Assembly (NCBI RefSeq): GCF_023515995.1
Contig: NZ_CP097320.1
Location: 4,402,001 to 4,466,000 of the forward strand
Length of the DNA stretch: 64,000 nucleotides
Direction of reading: 5' to 3'
From: Candidatus Mycobacterium methanotrophicum
GTDB lineage: Bacteria > Actinomycetota > Actinomycetes > Mycobacteriales > Mycobacteriaceae
The notes below the pieces were generated by a model, which was not told where the DNA came from, made no database searches, and saw only the letters and a program-made list of their open reading frames with translations. The translations under genes were made by a program, and so were the position numbers. Below, piece after piece: positions 37,571-47,600 of the stretch; positions within the stretch are counted from its first letter, which is position 1; every line of letters begins with the position of its first letter.

Positions 37571-38926
37571 TCAGGCTTCCATGATGGCGACAACGCCCTG
37601 GCCACCTGCCGCGCAGATCGAGATCAGCCCGCGCACCGGCTTGGCCGAGCCCCCCTGCTCGGCCTTAGCCGCCGCCAGTTGCTTGGCCAGCTGCGCCAGA
37701 ATCCGCCCGCCGGTAGCCGCGAACGGGTGACCGGCGGCCAGCGACGACCCATTCACGTTGAGTTTGGACCGGTCGATGGGCCCCAGGGCGGCAGCTAAGC
37801 CCAGCCGCTCCTTGCAGTATTCCTCTGACTCCCAGGCCTGTAGGTGCGCCAGCACCACCGAGGCGAACGCCTCATGGATTTCGTAGAAGTCGAAGTCGCC
37901 AAGGCTGAGCCCATTGCGCGCCAGCAAGCGTGGCACCGCGTACGTCGGCGCCATCAGCAGGCCATCGGCGCCATTGACATAGTCGACCGCCGCGGTCTCG
38001 GCGTCCACGAAGTAGGCCAGCGGCGTCAGCGAGTGCGCGGCGGCCCAGTCTTCGCTTGCCAGCAACGCCACCGAGGCGCCGTCGGTCAACGGCGTCGAGT
38101 TGCCGGCGGTCATGGTGGCGTCGCCGGCCTTCACGCCGAACACCGGCTTGAGTTTGGCCAGCTTGTCCACCGACGCGTCCGGCCGCAGGTTGTCGTCGCG
38201 GTACAAGCCCAAAAACGGGGTGACCAAGTCGTCGAAGAAGCCGCGGTCGTAAGCGGCGGCCATGTTGCGATGGCTGGCGACGGCCAGCTCGTCCTGGTCG
38301 ACCCGCTTGATGCCCATCTGCTTGGCGGTGATGGCCTGATGCTCGCCCATCGACAGTCCGGTGCGTGGCTCGCTGTTCACCGGAATATCCACTCCGAGGC
38401 TGGCCGGAAGCTTGCCGACCAGCTTCAGCCGCTCGACGTTGGACTTCGACCGCCGCAGTCCCAGCAGGGTGCGACGCAGGTTGTCGCCCAAGCCGATCGG
38501 CGCGTCTGAGGTGGTGTCCACCCCGCCGGCGGCGGCAACCTCGTAGCGGCCGGAGGCGATGCCATCAGCCGCGGCAATCGCCGCCTGCAGCCCCGTCCCA
38601 CAGGCCTGTTGAATGTCGAACGCCGGCGTGTGGGACGACAGCGCCGAGCCGAGCACGCACTCTCGCATCAGGTTGAAGTCTCGGCTGTGCTTGAGCACCG
38701 CGCCGCCGATCACCGCGCCCAAGCGTTCACCGGCCAGACCGAATCGGTCGACGAGTCCACCCAGGGCGGCAGTGAACATGTCGTGATTGGACGCCTCGGC
38801 GTAGGCGCGGTGCGAGCGCGCGAACGGAATTCGGTTGCCGCCGAGCACCGCGACACGCCGCGTCGAGCGTGTCCCGTCGGTGTTGACCTTCGGCTGCGAA
38901 CGTGCAGAAAAACTCTCAGAAGCCAC
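37571..38926 (-). CDS. fadA2: Acetyl-CoA acetyltransferase / 3-ketoacyl-CoA thiolase FadA2
   Basis: 451 residues from GTG 38926 (GGAGAT RBS); FadA2 is about 440. Thiolase motifs: the nucleophile Cys in FDIQQACGTGLQAAIAAADG, AAGGVDTTSDAP, the His in FYEIHEAFASVVLAHLQ, NVNGSSLAAGHPFAATGGR (second His) and the catalytic Cys in LISICAAGGQGVVAI. It cleaves 3-ketoacyl-CoA or condenses acetyl-CoA. It is divergent from fabG4 and convergent with fadE5. The N-terminal 20 residues are variable and may not be conserved, so a slightly later start is possible. Confidence 0.92.
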   Translation of the reverse strand: MASESFSARSQPKVNTDGTRSTRRVAVLGGNRIPFARSHRAYAEASNHDMFTAALGGLVDRFGLAGERLGAVIGGAVLKHSRDFNLMRECVLGSALSSHTPAFDIQQACGTGLQAAIAAADGIASGRYEVAAAGGVDTTSDAPIGLGDNLRRTLLGLRRSKSNVERLKLVGKLPASLGVDIPVNSEPRTGLSMGEHQAITAKQMGIKRVDQDELAVASHRNMAAAYDRGFFDDLVTPFLGLYRDDNLRPDASVDKLAKLKPVFGVKAGDATMTAGNSTPLTDGASVALLASEDWAAAHSLTPLAYFVDAETAAVDYVNGADGLLMAPTYAVPRLLARNGLSLGDFDFYEIHEAFASVVLAHLQAWESEEYCKERLGLAAALGPIDRSKLNVNGSSLAAGHPFAATGGRILAQLAKQLAAAKAEQGGSAKPVRGLISICAAGGQGVVAIMEA

Positions 38927-39052
38927 GCTTATCTCCGTCAGTTGGGGTTATTCAGCCATAGAGGTCATACTACCCACTGTTCTTACTCTAGAGTAAGTTC
39001 GCTCTCGATACGGTAGTCGACAGATGACCCGCTCGATATGGAAGGCAGCTCA

Positions 39053-40417
39053 GTGGCCCCGAAGGTTTCACCCGATCTATTCTCCCAAGTCGTCAACTCC
39101 GGGCCCGGCTCGTTTCTCGCCAAGCAACTCGGCATCCCACAGCCCGAGCCACTGCGGCGCTACCGGGTCGGCGATCGGCCGCTCGCCGGCTCGCTGCTGA
39201 TCGGCGGCGCGGGCCGAGTGGCGGAGCCGCTGCGTGCGGCGCTGAACAAGGACTACGACCTGGTCGGCGCCAACCTCGGCGGACGCTGGGCCGATTCGTT
39301 CGGCGGGCTGGTGTTCGACGCCACCGGCATCGCCACGCCGGCCAAGCTGAACGCGCTGCACGAATTCTTCACCCCGCTGCTGCGCAACGTGGGCGCCTGC
39401 GGTCGTGTCGTCGTCGTGGGAACCACTCCCGACCAAGCCCCCAGCACCGACGAGCGGATAGCGCAACGGGCGCTGGAGGGCTTCACCCGCTCACTGGGCA
39501 AGGAGCTGCGTCGAGGCGCCACCGTCGCGCTGGTCTACCTGTCGCGCGACGCCAAACCGGCCGCCACCGGCGTGGAGTCCACTCTGCGGTTCATCCTGTC
39601 GGCCAAATCGGCCTACGTGGACGGGCAGGTGTTCTACGTCGGTGCGGCCGACTCCACTCCACCGCCCGACTGGGACCGGCCGCTGGACGGCAAGGTCGGC
39701 ATCGTGACCGGCGCCGCACGGGGAATCGGCGCGACGATCGCCGAAGTGTTCGCCCGGGATGGGGCCCGCGTCGTTGCCGTCGACGTGGACGCCGCCAGCG
39801 AAGCGCTGGCCGAGACTGCCACCCGCGTCGGGGGGACTGCCCTGACTCTCGACGTCACCGCAGATGATGCGGTCGAGGCGATCACCGAGCATCTGCGCGA
39901 GCACTACAACAGCCGGGCTGACATCCTGGTGAACAACGCCGGTATCACCCGCGACAAGCTGCTGGTCAACATGGATGACGCGCGCTGGGACGCCGTTCTC
40001 GCCGTCAATCTTCTTGCGCCGCAACGGCTTACCGAGGGCTTGGTCGGCAACGGCAGCATCGGCGACGGCGGTCGGGTGATCGGGCTCTCGTCAATGGCCG
40101 GTATCGCGGGCAACCGCGGGCAGACCAACTACGCCACCACCAAGGCGGGCATGATCGGACTAACCCAGGCGCTGGCACCCGAACTCGCCGAGAAAGGCAT
40201 CACGATCAACGCCGTTGCGCCGGGCTTCATCGAAACCCAGATGACCGCGGCCATCCCGCTGGCCACCCGTGAGGTCGGCCGCCGCCTGAACTCGCTGTAC
40301 CAGGGCGGGCAACCGGTGGACGTGGCGGAGACCATCGCCTACTTCGCCAGCCCGGCCTCAAACGCTGTCACAGGTAACGTCATTCGTGTCTGCGGCCAGG
40401 CCATGCTGGGCGCGTAG
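39053..40417 (+). CDS. fabG4: High-molecular-weight 3-oxoacyl-ACP/CoA reductase FabG4
   Basis: 454 residues from GTG 39053, exactly the size of FabG4 (Rv0242c); a start at 39038 adds five non-homologous residues. The N-terminal flavodoxin-like domain (about 1-200) includes [20 protein letters not shown] and [17 protein letters not shown]. The C-terminal SDR domain has [34 protein letters not shown] and the Ser-Tyr-Lys set in [20 protein letters not shown]. It reduces 3-ketoacyl-CoA with NADH. It leads to htdX with 17 bases between them, so it is one operon. Confidence 0.95.
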   Translation: MAPKVSPDLFSQVVNSGPGSFLAKQLGIPQPEPLRRYRVGDRPLAGSLLIGGAGRVAEPLRAALNKDYDLVGANLGGRWADSFGGLVFDATGIATPAKLNALHEFFTPLLRNVGACGRVVVVGTTPDQAPSTDERIAQRALEGFTRSLGKELRRGATVALVYLSRDAKPAATGVESTLRFILSAKSAYVDGQVFYVGAADSTPPPDWDRPLDGKVGIVTGAARGIGATIAEVFARDGARVVAVDVDAASEALAETATRVGGTALTLDVTADDAVEAITEHLREHYNSRADILVNNAGITRDKLLVNMDDARWDAVLAVNLLAPQRLTEGLVGNGSIGDGGRVIGLSSMAGIAGNRGQTNYATTKAGMIGLTQALAPELAEKGITINAVAPGFIETQMTAAIPLATREVGRRLNSLYQGGQPVDVAETIAYFASPASNAVTGNVIRVCGQAMLGA

Positions 40418-40434
40418 CTGAAAGGAACACTGCA

Positions 40435-41277
40435 GTGACGCAACCAAGCAGCATGAAAAACCTGCTGCGCGCGGTGGCCGGGGCACTGCCGTTCATCCCG
40501 CGCGACAATCACCTGCCCAGCAGAACACTCACGATCAACGACGTGACGATCGACCGTGGGAACGTGGCCGACTACGCTGCGGTCACCGGACTGCGCTACG
40601 GCGACACCGTGCCGTTGACCTATCCGTTCGCGTTGACCTTCCCGACGGTGATGTCGCTGGTGACAGGGTTTGACTTCCCTTTCGCCGCAATGGGATCCGT
40701 CCATACCGAAAACCACATCACACAGTTCCGGCCAATCAAGGTGACCGATACGGTCAACGTCGCGGTACACGCCGAAAACCTGCGCGAACATCGCAAGGGC
40801 CTACTGGTCGATCTGGTGTCAGATGTCAGCGTCGGCAACGACGTTGCATGGCACCAGGTGACGACCTTCTTGCACCAACAGCGCACCAGCTTGTCCGACG
40901 AACCGAAACCACCGCCGCAAAAACAGCCCAAACTGCCGCCGCCCAAAGCCATCCTGCGGGTAACGCCGGGCCAGATTCGCCGCTATGCGGCCATCGGCGG
41001 CGACCACAACCCGATCCACACCAACCCCGTCGGGGCCAAGCTGTTCGGCTTTCCCACCGTCATCGCGCATGGAATGTTCAGCGCCGCGGCAGTATTGGCC
41101 AATCTGGAGGCTGGGCTTGCCGATGCTGTCACGTATTCGGTGCGGTTCGGCAAACCGCTGGTGCTTCCGGCCAGCGCCGGACTCTATGTCGATCAGGTCG
41201 AGGACGGCTGGGATATCAGCCTGCGCAACATCGCCAAAGGTTATCCGTATCTGACCGGCACGCTGCGGGCGGGTTAG
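40435..41277 (+). CDS. htdX: (3R)-hydroxyacyl-thioester dehydratase HtdX
   Basis: 280 residues, as in Rv0241c, from GTG 40435 with a GAAAGGAAC RBS. It is a double hot-dog MaoC-type dehydratase: the N-terminal hot-dog contains TENHITQFRPIKVTDTVNVA, the C-terminal hot-dog carries the hydratase motif YAAIGGDHNPIHTNPVGAKL with catalytic Asp and His. It dehydrates (3R)-hydroxyacyl-ACP/CoA and follows FabG4 in the same pathway direction. The stop overlaps the convergent ClC gene stop by four bases. Confidence 0.93.
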   Translation: MTQPSSMKNLLRAVAGALPFIPRDNHLPSRTLTINDVTIDRGNVADYAAVTGLRYGDTVPLTYPFALTFPTVMSLVTGFDFPFAAMGSVHTENHITQFRPIKVTDTVNVAVHAENLREHRKGLLVDLVSDVSVGNDVAWHQVTTFLHQQRTSLSDEPKPPPQKQPKLPPPKAILRVTPGQIRRYAAIGGDHNPIHTNPVGAKLFGFPTVIAHGMFSAAAVLANLEAGLADAVTYSVRFGKPLVLPASAGLYVDQVEDGWDISLRNIAKGYPYLTGTLRAG

Positions 41278-42500
41278 CCACGATCGCGCTCAACCAGCAA
41301 CCGAAGACCGTGCGCGCCGAGAGCGGCGCCGAAGAAGACCAGCAATAACCAAACGGGAGGCGCGGCGAGTTCCCAGACGAAGACGGCGGCCCAAACCGGC
41401 GCTCGTTGGGTCACCGCCAGCACGCCAGCGGCGCCCGCCAACGAGATCGCCGCGACATGCAGCTGGGTCCCCGCTACTGAATTGATGCTGAGCACGACCA
41501 GCGACCCCGCCGCCGCGCCGGTGGCCAGTGCCGGCGTCAGCATCCCGCCCGCCGCGCCGGCGCCCAAGAACACCGCCGTCAGAAGCGGTTTCAGGATCAG
41601 GACCACCGCCGCCGCTGCCCACGTCAACCCGCTGTCGAGGCTCACCGTAAGGATGGATCTGCCGTTGCCGGGCAGATCAGGCCACCAATGCGAGCAGATG
41701 CCGGTCAACAATCCGGCGCCGGCGATTGCCGGGATCAGCACCCACGAGCGGATCAGCGCGCGCGCCCGCGCCGCCGCCATGATCCGGTTGAAACCCCATC
41801 CCACAGCGAAGGTCAACGGGGCCAACGCCAGCGCGTAACCAGTCAGCAGGTAAGACCCGTGCAGGCTGGGCCAGACCAAGCTCGGCTTGTCATGGGTGGC
41901 CAGCGAGCCGACCGAGACCGCCAGGCTTGACGTGATCAACGCGGCACCCAGCGCTCGGGGATGCCAGGTATTCAACACCACTCGCACTGCGAACAGCGCA
42001 CCGCCGAACGGCACCGCGTAAACCGCACCCAGCCCGGCGCCCGCCGCACATGCCAGCAGGATCTCACGGTCGCGGACGGACAGCCGTTTCAGCCATCCGA
42101 CTCCCAAATCGGCGAGCGCCGCCGCTAATTGGCGCGGAGCCCCTTCCCGGCCCAGCGACGCACCAGAGCCGACCACCATCACTTGCAGCGCCGCGTCGAC
42201 GCCGAACGGCAACAGTCGAATACGCTGACGGTTCGCGATGGCCGCTGACAGTGACGGGACGTCGGTCCGAGACCGCAGCAGCCACCAGCCCAGCCCCGCC
42301 AGGCCTCCGCCGACCATCGGCCCCAGAGCTCGACGAACCGGACTGCTGCCGGTGACTCCCTGGAGCAGCGTCGCGAACGTGTAGTGATAGGTCAGGTGCT
42401 CGACAAAACGCAACACCAGCGTCGTCGCCAACCCGGCGACACCGGCCAGCAGCCCGACAATCACAACCGCGCACAGAAAGTCGACGTTGCGGCGGCTCAT
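41274..42500 (-). CDS. ClC-family chloride channel or Cl-/H+ antiporter
   Basis: 408 residues with about ten hydrophobic segments. ClC selectivity-filter motifs are recognisable: GSGASLGREGAPRQLAAALA (the GREGAP filter), LACAAGAGLGAVYAVPFGGA and FLGAGAAGGMLTPALATGAA. It is shorter than E. coli ClcA, like other actinobacterial ClC proteins. It is not between HtdX and the TetR gene in M. tuberculosis as I recall (VapBC24 lies there), so this is a lineage difference. Whether it is channel or exchanger cannot be told from the motifs. Confidence 0.85.
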   Translation of the reverse strand: MSRRNVDFLCAVVIVGLLAGVAGLATTLVLRFVEHLTYHYTFATLLQGVTGSSPVRRALGPMVGGGLAGLGWWLLRSRTDVPSLSAAIANRQRIRLLPFGVDAALQVMVVGSGASLGREGAPRQLAAALADLGVGWLKRLSVRDREILLACAAGAGLGAVYAVPFGGALFAVRVVLNTWHPRALGAALITSSLAVSVGSLATHDKPSLVWPSLHGSYLLTGYALALAPLTFAVGWGFNRIMAAARARALIRSWVLIPAIAGAGLLTGICSHWWPDLPGNGRSILTVSLDSGLTWAAAAVVLILKPLLTAVFLGAGAAGGMLTPALATGAAAGSLVVLSINSVAGTQLHVAAISLAGAAGVLAVTQRAPVWAAVFVWELAAPPVWLLLVFFGAALGAHGLRLLVERDRG

Positions 42501-42525
42501 GGCGTGAACTGTCGTCGGCCCGCGA

Positions 42526-43155
42526 CTAGCCGGGGCCGGTGGCGGCTCCCGCCACGTCCCGATCGGATGGCACGCCCTTGAGGCCTCGCCAGAACAGGTT
42601 GATCATCAGCTCGGCCGCCTCATCGACATCGGTATCGCCGGTGCTGAGCCGGGTCGCGATCGCCTCACCGGCGCCCACCAGTGCCACCGCCATCATGTCG
42701 AAATCGGCGTCAGGTCCGGGATTCCGGGTACCTGCCTGCAGCAAGCGGGCGACCATAGCGATGATCCGCTCGCGTCCCTCGCGCACGGTGTGGGCGAAGG
42801 CCTGCGAGCTGGTGGCCTGGGTGTACATCACGATCCACGAGGCGCGGTTGGCGTCGATGTAGCGCATGAACGCCACGATGGTGCCGCGCAACAGATCCTT
42901 CGGGCTCTGCTCGAGATCGATCTTTTCACCCACACCATCGATGAATCGGGTCATCTCGCGGTCAAGGCACGCGCCGAACAGTTCTTCTTTGGACCTGTAA
43001 TACAGATACAGCATCGGCTTGGAAATCTCGGCCTTGGCGGCGATCGCGTCCATCGATGTCTCGTGATAGCCGTTGACCGAGAACATCTGAACAGCGGCGT
43101 CCAGCATCTGCTGTTCGCGCACGGCACGGGGTAGCCGTTTGGTACCACCTGCCAT
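42526..43155 (-). CDS. TetR-family regulator, Rv0238-like
   Basis: 209 residues (Rv0238 is 204) with a complete TetR helix-turn-helix: REQQMLDAAVQMFSVNGYHE, TSMDAIAAKAEISKPMLYLY and YRSKEELFGACLD at residues about 14-60. The ligand-binding domain follows to LFWRGLKGVPSD. Unlike the other two TetR genes in the window it looks intact. It lies 72 bases downstream of lpqI on the same strand. The target genes are unknown; cell-wall recycling or the neighbouring lipid genes are possible. Confidence 0.9.
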   Translation of the reverse strand: MAGGTKRLPRAVREQQMLDAAVQMFSVNGYHETSMDAIAAKAEISKPMLYLYYRSKEELFGACLDREMTRFIDGVGEKIDLEQSPKDLLRGTIVAFMRYIDANRASWIVMYTQATSSQAFAHTVREGRERIIAMVARLLQAGTRNPGPDADFDMMAVALVGAGEAIATRLSTGDTDVDEAAELMINLFWRGLKGVPSDRDVAGAATGPG

Positions 43156-43227
43156 CCTGTCCCCTTTTTAGTTGACGTGCGGGTGCGCCTGTCTGCCTAG
43201 CGTAAGCAATGCGTAGGGCTGGCGTGG

Positions 43228-44382
43228 TTACGGCCCGCAGTCGGGCTTCGGGCCCTTCATCTTCGCCACCCGCAGGACCGAAGTATCGACGGCAGACATC
43301 GTCAGCTCCCCTGCGGCCAATGCCTTCTCCAAACGATCCAGCACGGCGGGCACCTCGTCGGTGGTGACCCACAGCGCAACGTCGGCACCGGCCTGCAGCG
43401 TGCGCAAGGCCGCGTCGGGCACGCCGTAGTGCTGGTTGATCGCGGCCATGCTGGACAAGTCGTCGCTGAACACGGGGCCGTCGAAGGCCGGGCCTTGATA
43501 CCCGGTACCGGTGCGCAACAACTGGACCGCGGCCCGACTCAGGCTGGCCGGTTGGTCGCCGGTCAGGCCGGGCACCTGCAGGTGGCCGAGCATCACACCG
43601 ACCGGGGTGGCCGACACCAGCGTCCGGTAGGGCACCAGATCGTCGGTCTGCAACTGCGCCAGCGGCGGCGTGGTGACCTCGCCGGTGTGCGAGTCGCCGG
43701 AGCCGTGCCCGTGGCCGGGGAAATGCTTGAGCACCGGCAACAGACCGGCGTCGCGCAGACCTCGCGCATAGGCGCCGGCGTACGCGGTGACCACGGCCGG
43801 ATCAGAGCTGAACGACCGGTCGCCGATCACCGTGCCGTCGGGAGCGTCGGAGACATCGACCACTGGAGCGAAATCAATGGTGATGCCCAGGCCACGCATC
43901 CGGTGACCGCGGTCCAGCGCGATGCCGTAGACCTGGTCAGCGGTGTGCGTCTGGGCCAGCACCCGCGCCGACGGCGTCGACCCGATCAGCGAGGACAGTC
44001 GCGCCACCCGGCCGCCCTCCTCGTCGACGCTGACCGCCACCGGCAACGCCGTGCTCGCGGACAAGTTCTTCACCGAGCCGTCGGTCAACATCGACAGTTC
44101 GGTCCAGCTTCCGACGAAGATGCCCCCGACATGGTGGCCGGCCACCACGGTTTTGGCATCGTCGCCGCCCCGCACCCCGACCATCAGCAGCTGGGCCAGC
44201 TTGTCGCGGGTGGACATCGCCGCCAAGATCGCCGGCGGATCTCCGCAGGCGGGTCGGGCCGCGGGGGGCGGCCGGCCCTTGGACGCGGCCGGTGTCGAGT
44301 TGGGTCGTTCGGAGCTGTGGGCGCACCCCACCAGCAGCGCCGCAACCCCAGCAAGCACAGCGAGAACCCGGGCAAAAGCCAT
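43228..44382 (-). CDS. lpqI: Beta-N-acetylglucosaminidase lipoprotein LpqI (GH3, NagZ type)
   Basis: 384 residues (LpqI of M. tuberculosis is 388). The signal peptide ARVLAVLAGVAALL ends in a lipobox LVGC. GH3 features: KLAQLLMVGVRGG, VAVSVDEEGGRVARL, GITIDFAPVVDV, and LPVLKHFPGHGHGSGDSHTG containing the Asp-His catalytic dyad loop typical of NagZ; the nucleophile Asp is in DGPVFSDDLSSMAAI. It removes GlcNAc from peptidoglycan fragments at the cell surface during wall recycling. It is divergent from the small protein/aftD operon, 103 bases away. Confidence 0.93.
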   Translation of the reverse strand: MAFARVLAVLAGVAALLVGCAHSSERPNSTPAASKGRPPPAARPACGDPPAILAAMSTRDKLAQLLMVGVRGGDDAKTVVAGHHVGGIFVGSWTELSMLTDGSVKNLSASTALPVAVSVDEEGGRVARLSSLIGSTPSARVLAQTHTADQVYGIALDRGHRMRGLGITIDFAPVVDVSDAPDGTVIGDRSFSSDPAVVTAYAGAYARGLRDAGLLPVLKHFPGHGHGSGDSHTGEVTTPPLAQLQTDDLVPYRTLVSATPVGVMLGHLQVPGLTGDQPASLSRAAVQLLRTGTGYQGPAFDGPVFSDDLSSMAAINQHYGVPDAALRTLQAGADVALWVTTDEVPAVLDRLEKALAAGELTMSAVDTSVLRVAKMKGPKPDCGP

Positions 44383-44485
44383 TCGCCCATGCTGTCATGG
44401 GGTCGATTCGCGGCGCCGCCGCCCCGCCCGGCGGACGCTCTACCGGCTGCGACCCGTCTCCTGCCCCTTCTGCTAGGTTGCGACT

Positions 44486-44659
44486 ATGAACCGGTTCGTT
44501 GCACCCGCGACGGCCAGCGTCGTGGTCGGTCTCTTGCTCGGCGCGGCCGCGGTCTTCGGGATCACGCTGATGGTGCAACAGGACACCAAGCCACCGCTTC
44601 CCGCCGGCGACCCGCAGTCGTCGGTGCTCAACCGGGTCGAGTACGGCAACCGCAGCTGA
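44486..44659 (+). CDS. Small exported or single-pass protein, Rv0236A-like
   Basis: 57 residues from ATG 44486: MNRFVAPATASVVVGLLLGA, then AAVFGITLMVQQDTKPPLPA and the polar tail DPQSSVLNRVEYGNRS. It matches the small secreted protein Rv0236A in size and place. It has one hydrophobic helix that may be a signal or an anchor, with a short extracytoplasmic tail. It lies seven bases before aftD and is surely co-transcribed; a partner role for AftD is possible (inference). Confidence 0.85.
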   Translation: MNRFVAPATASVVVGLLLGAAAVFGITLMVQQDTKPPLPAGDPQSSVLNRVEYGNRS

Positions 44660-44666
44660 CAGTCTG

Positions 44667-47600
44667 GTGACGCAGCGAGCCGGGGAACGGCCCGCTGCGG
44701 AGCCGGACGCGCCGTCTGATGTGACGCCGTTGTCGCGGCGCTGGCTGTGGTCGGTCGCGGCGGTCGCGCTGGCGTTGAGTTTCGCCCAGGCGCCCGGCCA
44801 GATCTCCCCCGACACCAAGCTCGACCTGACCGCCAACCCCCTGCGTTTTTTGGCCCGCGCGACCAATTTGTGGAACAGCGAACCGCCATTCGGGCAGGCG
44901 CAAAACCAGGCCTACGGCTACCTGTTTCCGCACGGCGCCTTCTTCCTGGCCGGTCATCTGCTGGGCCTGCCCGGCTGGGTGAACCAGCGGCTGTGGTGGA
45001 CGCTGCTGCTGACCGTGGGGTTCTGGGGGCTGCTTCGGGTCGCTGAGTCGCTGGGTATCGGCAGCCCGCCGTCACGGGTGATCGCCGCGACGGCGTTCGC
45101 ACTTTCACCCCGGGTGCTGACCACGTTGGGCTCGATTTCGTCGGAGACCCTGCCGATCATGCTGGCGCCGTGGGCGTTGCTGCCCACAATTGTGGCGCTG
45201 CGCGGCGAGGCCAACCGATCGGTGCGCCAACTCGCCGGGCAGGCCGGAGTGGCGGCCGCGCTGATGGGAGCGGTCAATGCGATCGCGACGCTGGCCGGCT
45301 GCCTGCCCGCAGTCATTTGGTGGGCCTGCCACCGGCCCAACCGCCGGTGGTGGCGCTTTACCGGGTGGTGGTTGCTGGCCCTGGCATTGGCCGTGTCCTG
45401 GTGGCTGGTGGCGCTGATCCTGCTGGCTCGCATCAGCCCGCCGTTTCTGGACTTCATCGAATCGTCCGGGGTGACCACCCAGTGGTCCTCGCTGGTGGAA
45501 GTGCTGCGCGGTACCGACAGTTGGACCCCGTTCGTGGCGCCCGACGCGACGGCGGGCGCACCCTTGGTCACCGGATCGGTCGCGATTCTGGCCACCTGCC
45601 TGGTGGCGGCGGCCGGGTTGGCCGGGCTGGTGGTGCGGGCGTTGCCGGCGCGGGGCCGGCTGGTGACGATGCTGCTGGTCGGTGTGGTTCTGCTGGCCGC
45701 CGGCTACAGCGGCGGGTTCGGCTCACCGCTGGCCCAGCACGTGCAATCATTCCTGGATGCGGGTGGCGCGCCGCTGCGCAATGTGCACAAGCTGGAGTCG
45801 CTGATCCGGATCCCGATAGTCCTGGGGCTGGCGCAGGTGCTGGGCCGCATCCCGCTACCGGGAAGCGCCCCGAAAGTCGCATGGATCCACGCATTCGCTC
45901 ATCCGGAGCATGACAAACGGGTCGCGGCGGCGATCGTGATCCTGACCGCGCTGATGGCCGGAACGTCGCTGGCATGGACCGGTCGGCTCACCCCGCCCGG
46001 GACGTTCACCGCGATACCGCGGTATTGGCATGAGACCGCCGACTGGCTCTCCGCGCACAACACCGGTACCCCGATTGCGGGCCGAGTGCTGGTGGTTCCC
46101 GGCGCGCCGTTCGCCACCCAGCTGTGGGGCACCAGCCACGACGAACCGCTGCAGGTGCTCGGCGACAGCCCGTGGGGTGTGCGTGACTCCGTCCCGTTGA
46201 CCCCGCCACAAACCATCCGGGCGCTGGACTCGATACAACGACTGTTCGCGGCCGGCAGACCCTCCGCGGGCCTGGCCGATACGCTTGCCCGCCAAGGCAT
46301 CTCGTATGTCGTCGTGCGCAATGACCTGAACCCCGACACGTCCCGCTCGGCGCGCCCGATTCTGGTGCACCGAACCATCGCCGAATCGCCGCGGCTGACG
46401 AAAGTCGCCCAATTCGGCCCGCTCGTCGGGCCCGGCCCGGTGGCGGGCTTCGTCGCCGACAGCGCATTGCGACCCCGATATCCGGCCGTGGAGATCTACC
46501 GCGTCGCCACCGACGCCACCGCGGGAGGCAATCCCGGCGCCCCCTACTTGACCGACACCGACCAGCTGGCCCGCATCGACGGCGGGCCAGAAGTGCTGTT
46601 GCGCCTCGACGAACGCCGCCGGCTGACCGGTCAGCCACCGCTGGGTCCGGTACTCATGACCGCGGACGCCGAACACGCACGGCTGCCGATACCGGTGGTC
46701 ACCGTCACCGATACGCCGGTGGCCCGGGAGACCGACTATGGCCGGGTCGATGACCACTCGTCGGCGATTCAGGCCGTCGGCGACGCCCGTCGCACGTTCA
46801 ACCGGGTGCCCGACTACCCGACCCCGGGCGCCGCGACCGTCTACGGCGCCTGGACCGGTGGCCGGCTCACGGCGTCCAGTTCGTCGTCGGATGCCACGGC
46901 GCTGCCCGACGTCGCCCCCGCGACATCACCCGCCGCCGCGATCGACGGCGATCCGGCGACGGCATGGGTGTCCAACGGGCTGCAGTCCGCCGTCGGTCAA
47001 TGGCTCCAGGTGAACTTCGACCATCCGGTCACCAACAGCGTCATCACCATCACCCCGAGCGCGACCGCCGTCGGCGCCCAGGTCCGCAGGATCGAAGTAG
47101 CCACCGCCACCGGCACCACCACCCTGCGGTTCGACGCTGCCGGCAAACCGCTTACCGCGGCGCTGCCCTACGGCGAAACCCCGTGGGTGCGGATCACCGC
47201 GATCGGCACCGACGACGGTTCGGCTGGAGTGCAGTTCGCGATCACCGACTTATCGATCACCCAGTACGACGCCTCGGGGTTCGCGCACCCGGTCGAACTG
47301 CGGCACACCGTGCAGGTTGCCGGTCCCCCGCCGGATGCGGCCGTGGCGCGGTGGGACTTGGGCTCCGAACTTCTCGGCAGACCGGGCTGCGCTGAGGGTC
47401 CAGGGGACCCGGGGACCATGCAGTGCGCGGCCTCGATGGCGCTGCTACCCGAGACGCCGGTCACGTTCAGCCGCACGCTGACGGTGCCCCAACCGGTTTC
47501 GGTGCTGCCGACGGTATGGGTGCGCGCGCGCTCGGGACCCCGACTGGCCGACCTGATCGCCGAGCCCAACACCACCCGGGCCCGCGGTGACTCCGACCTG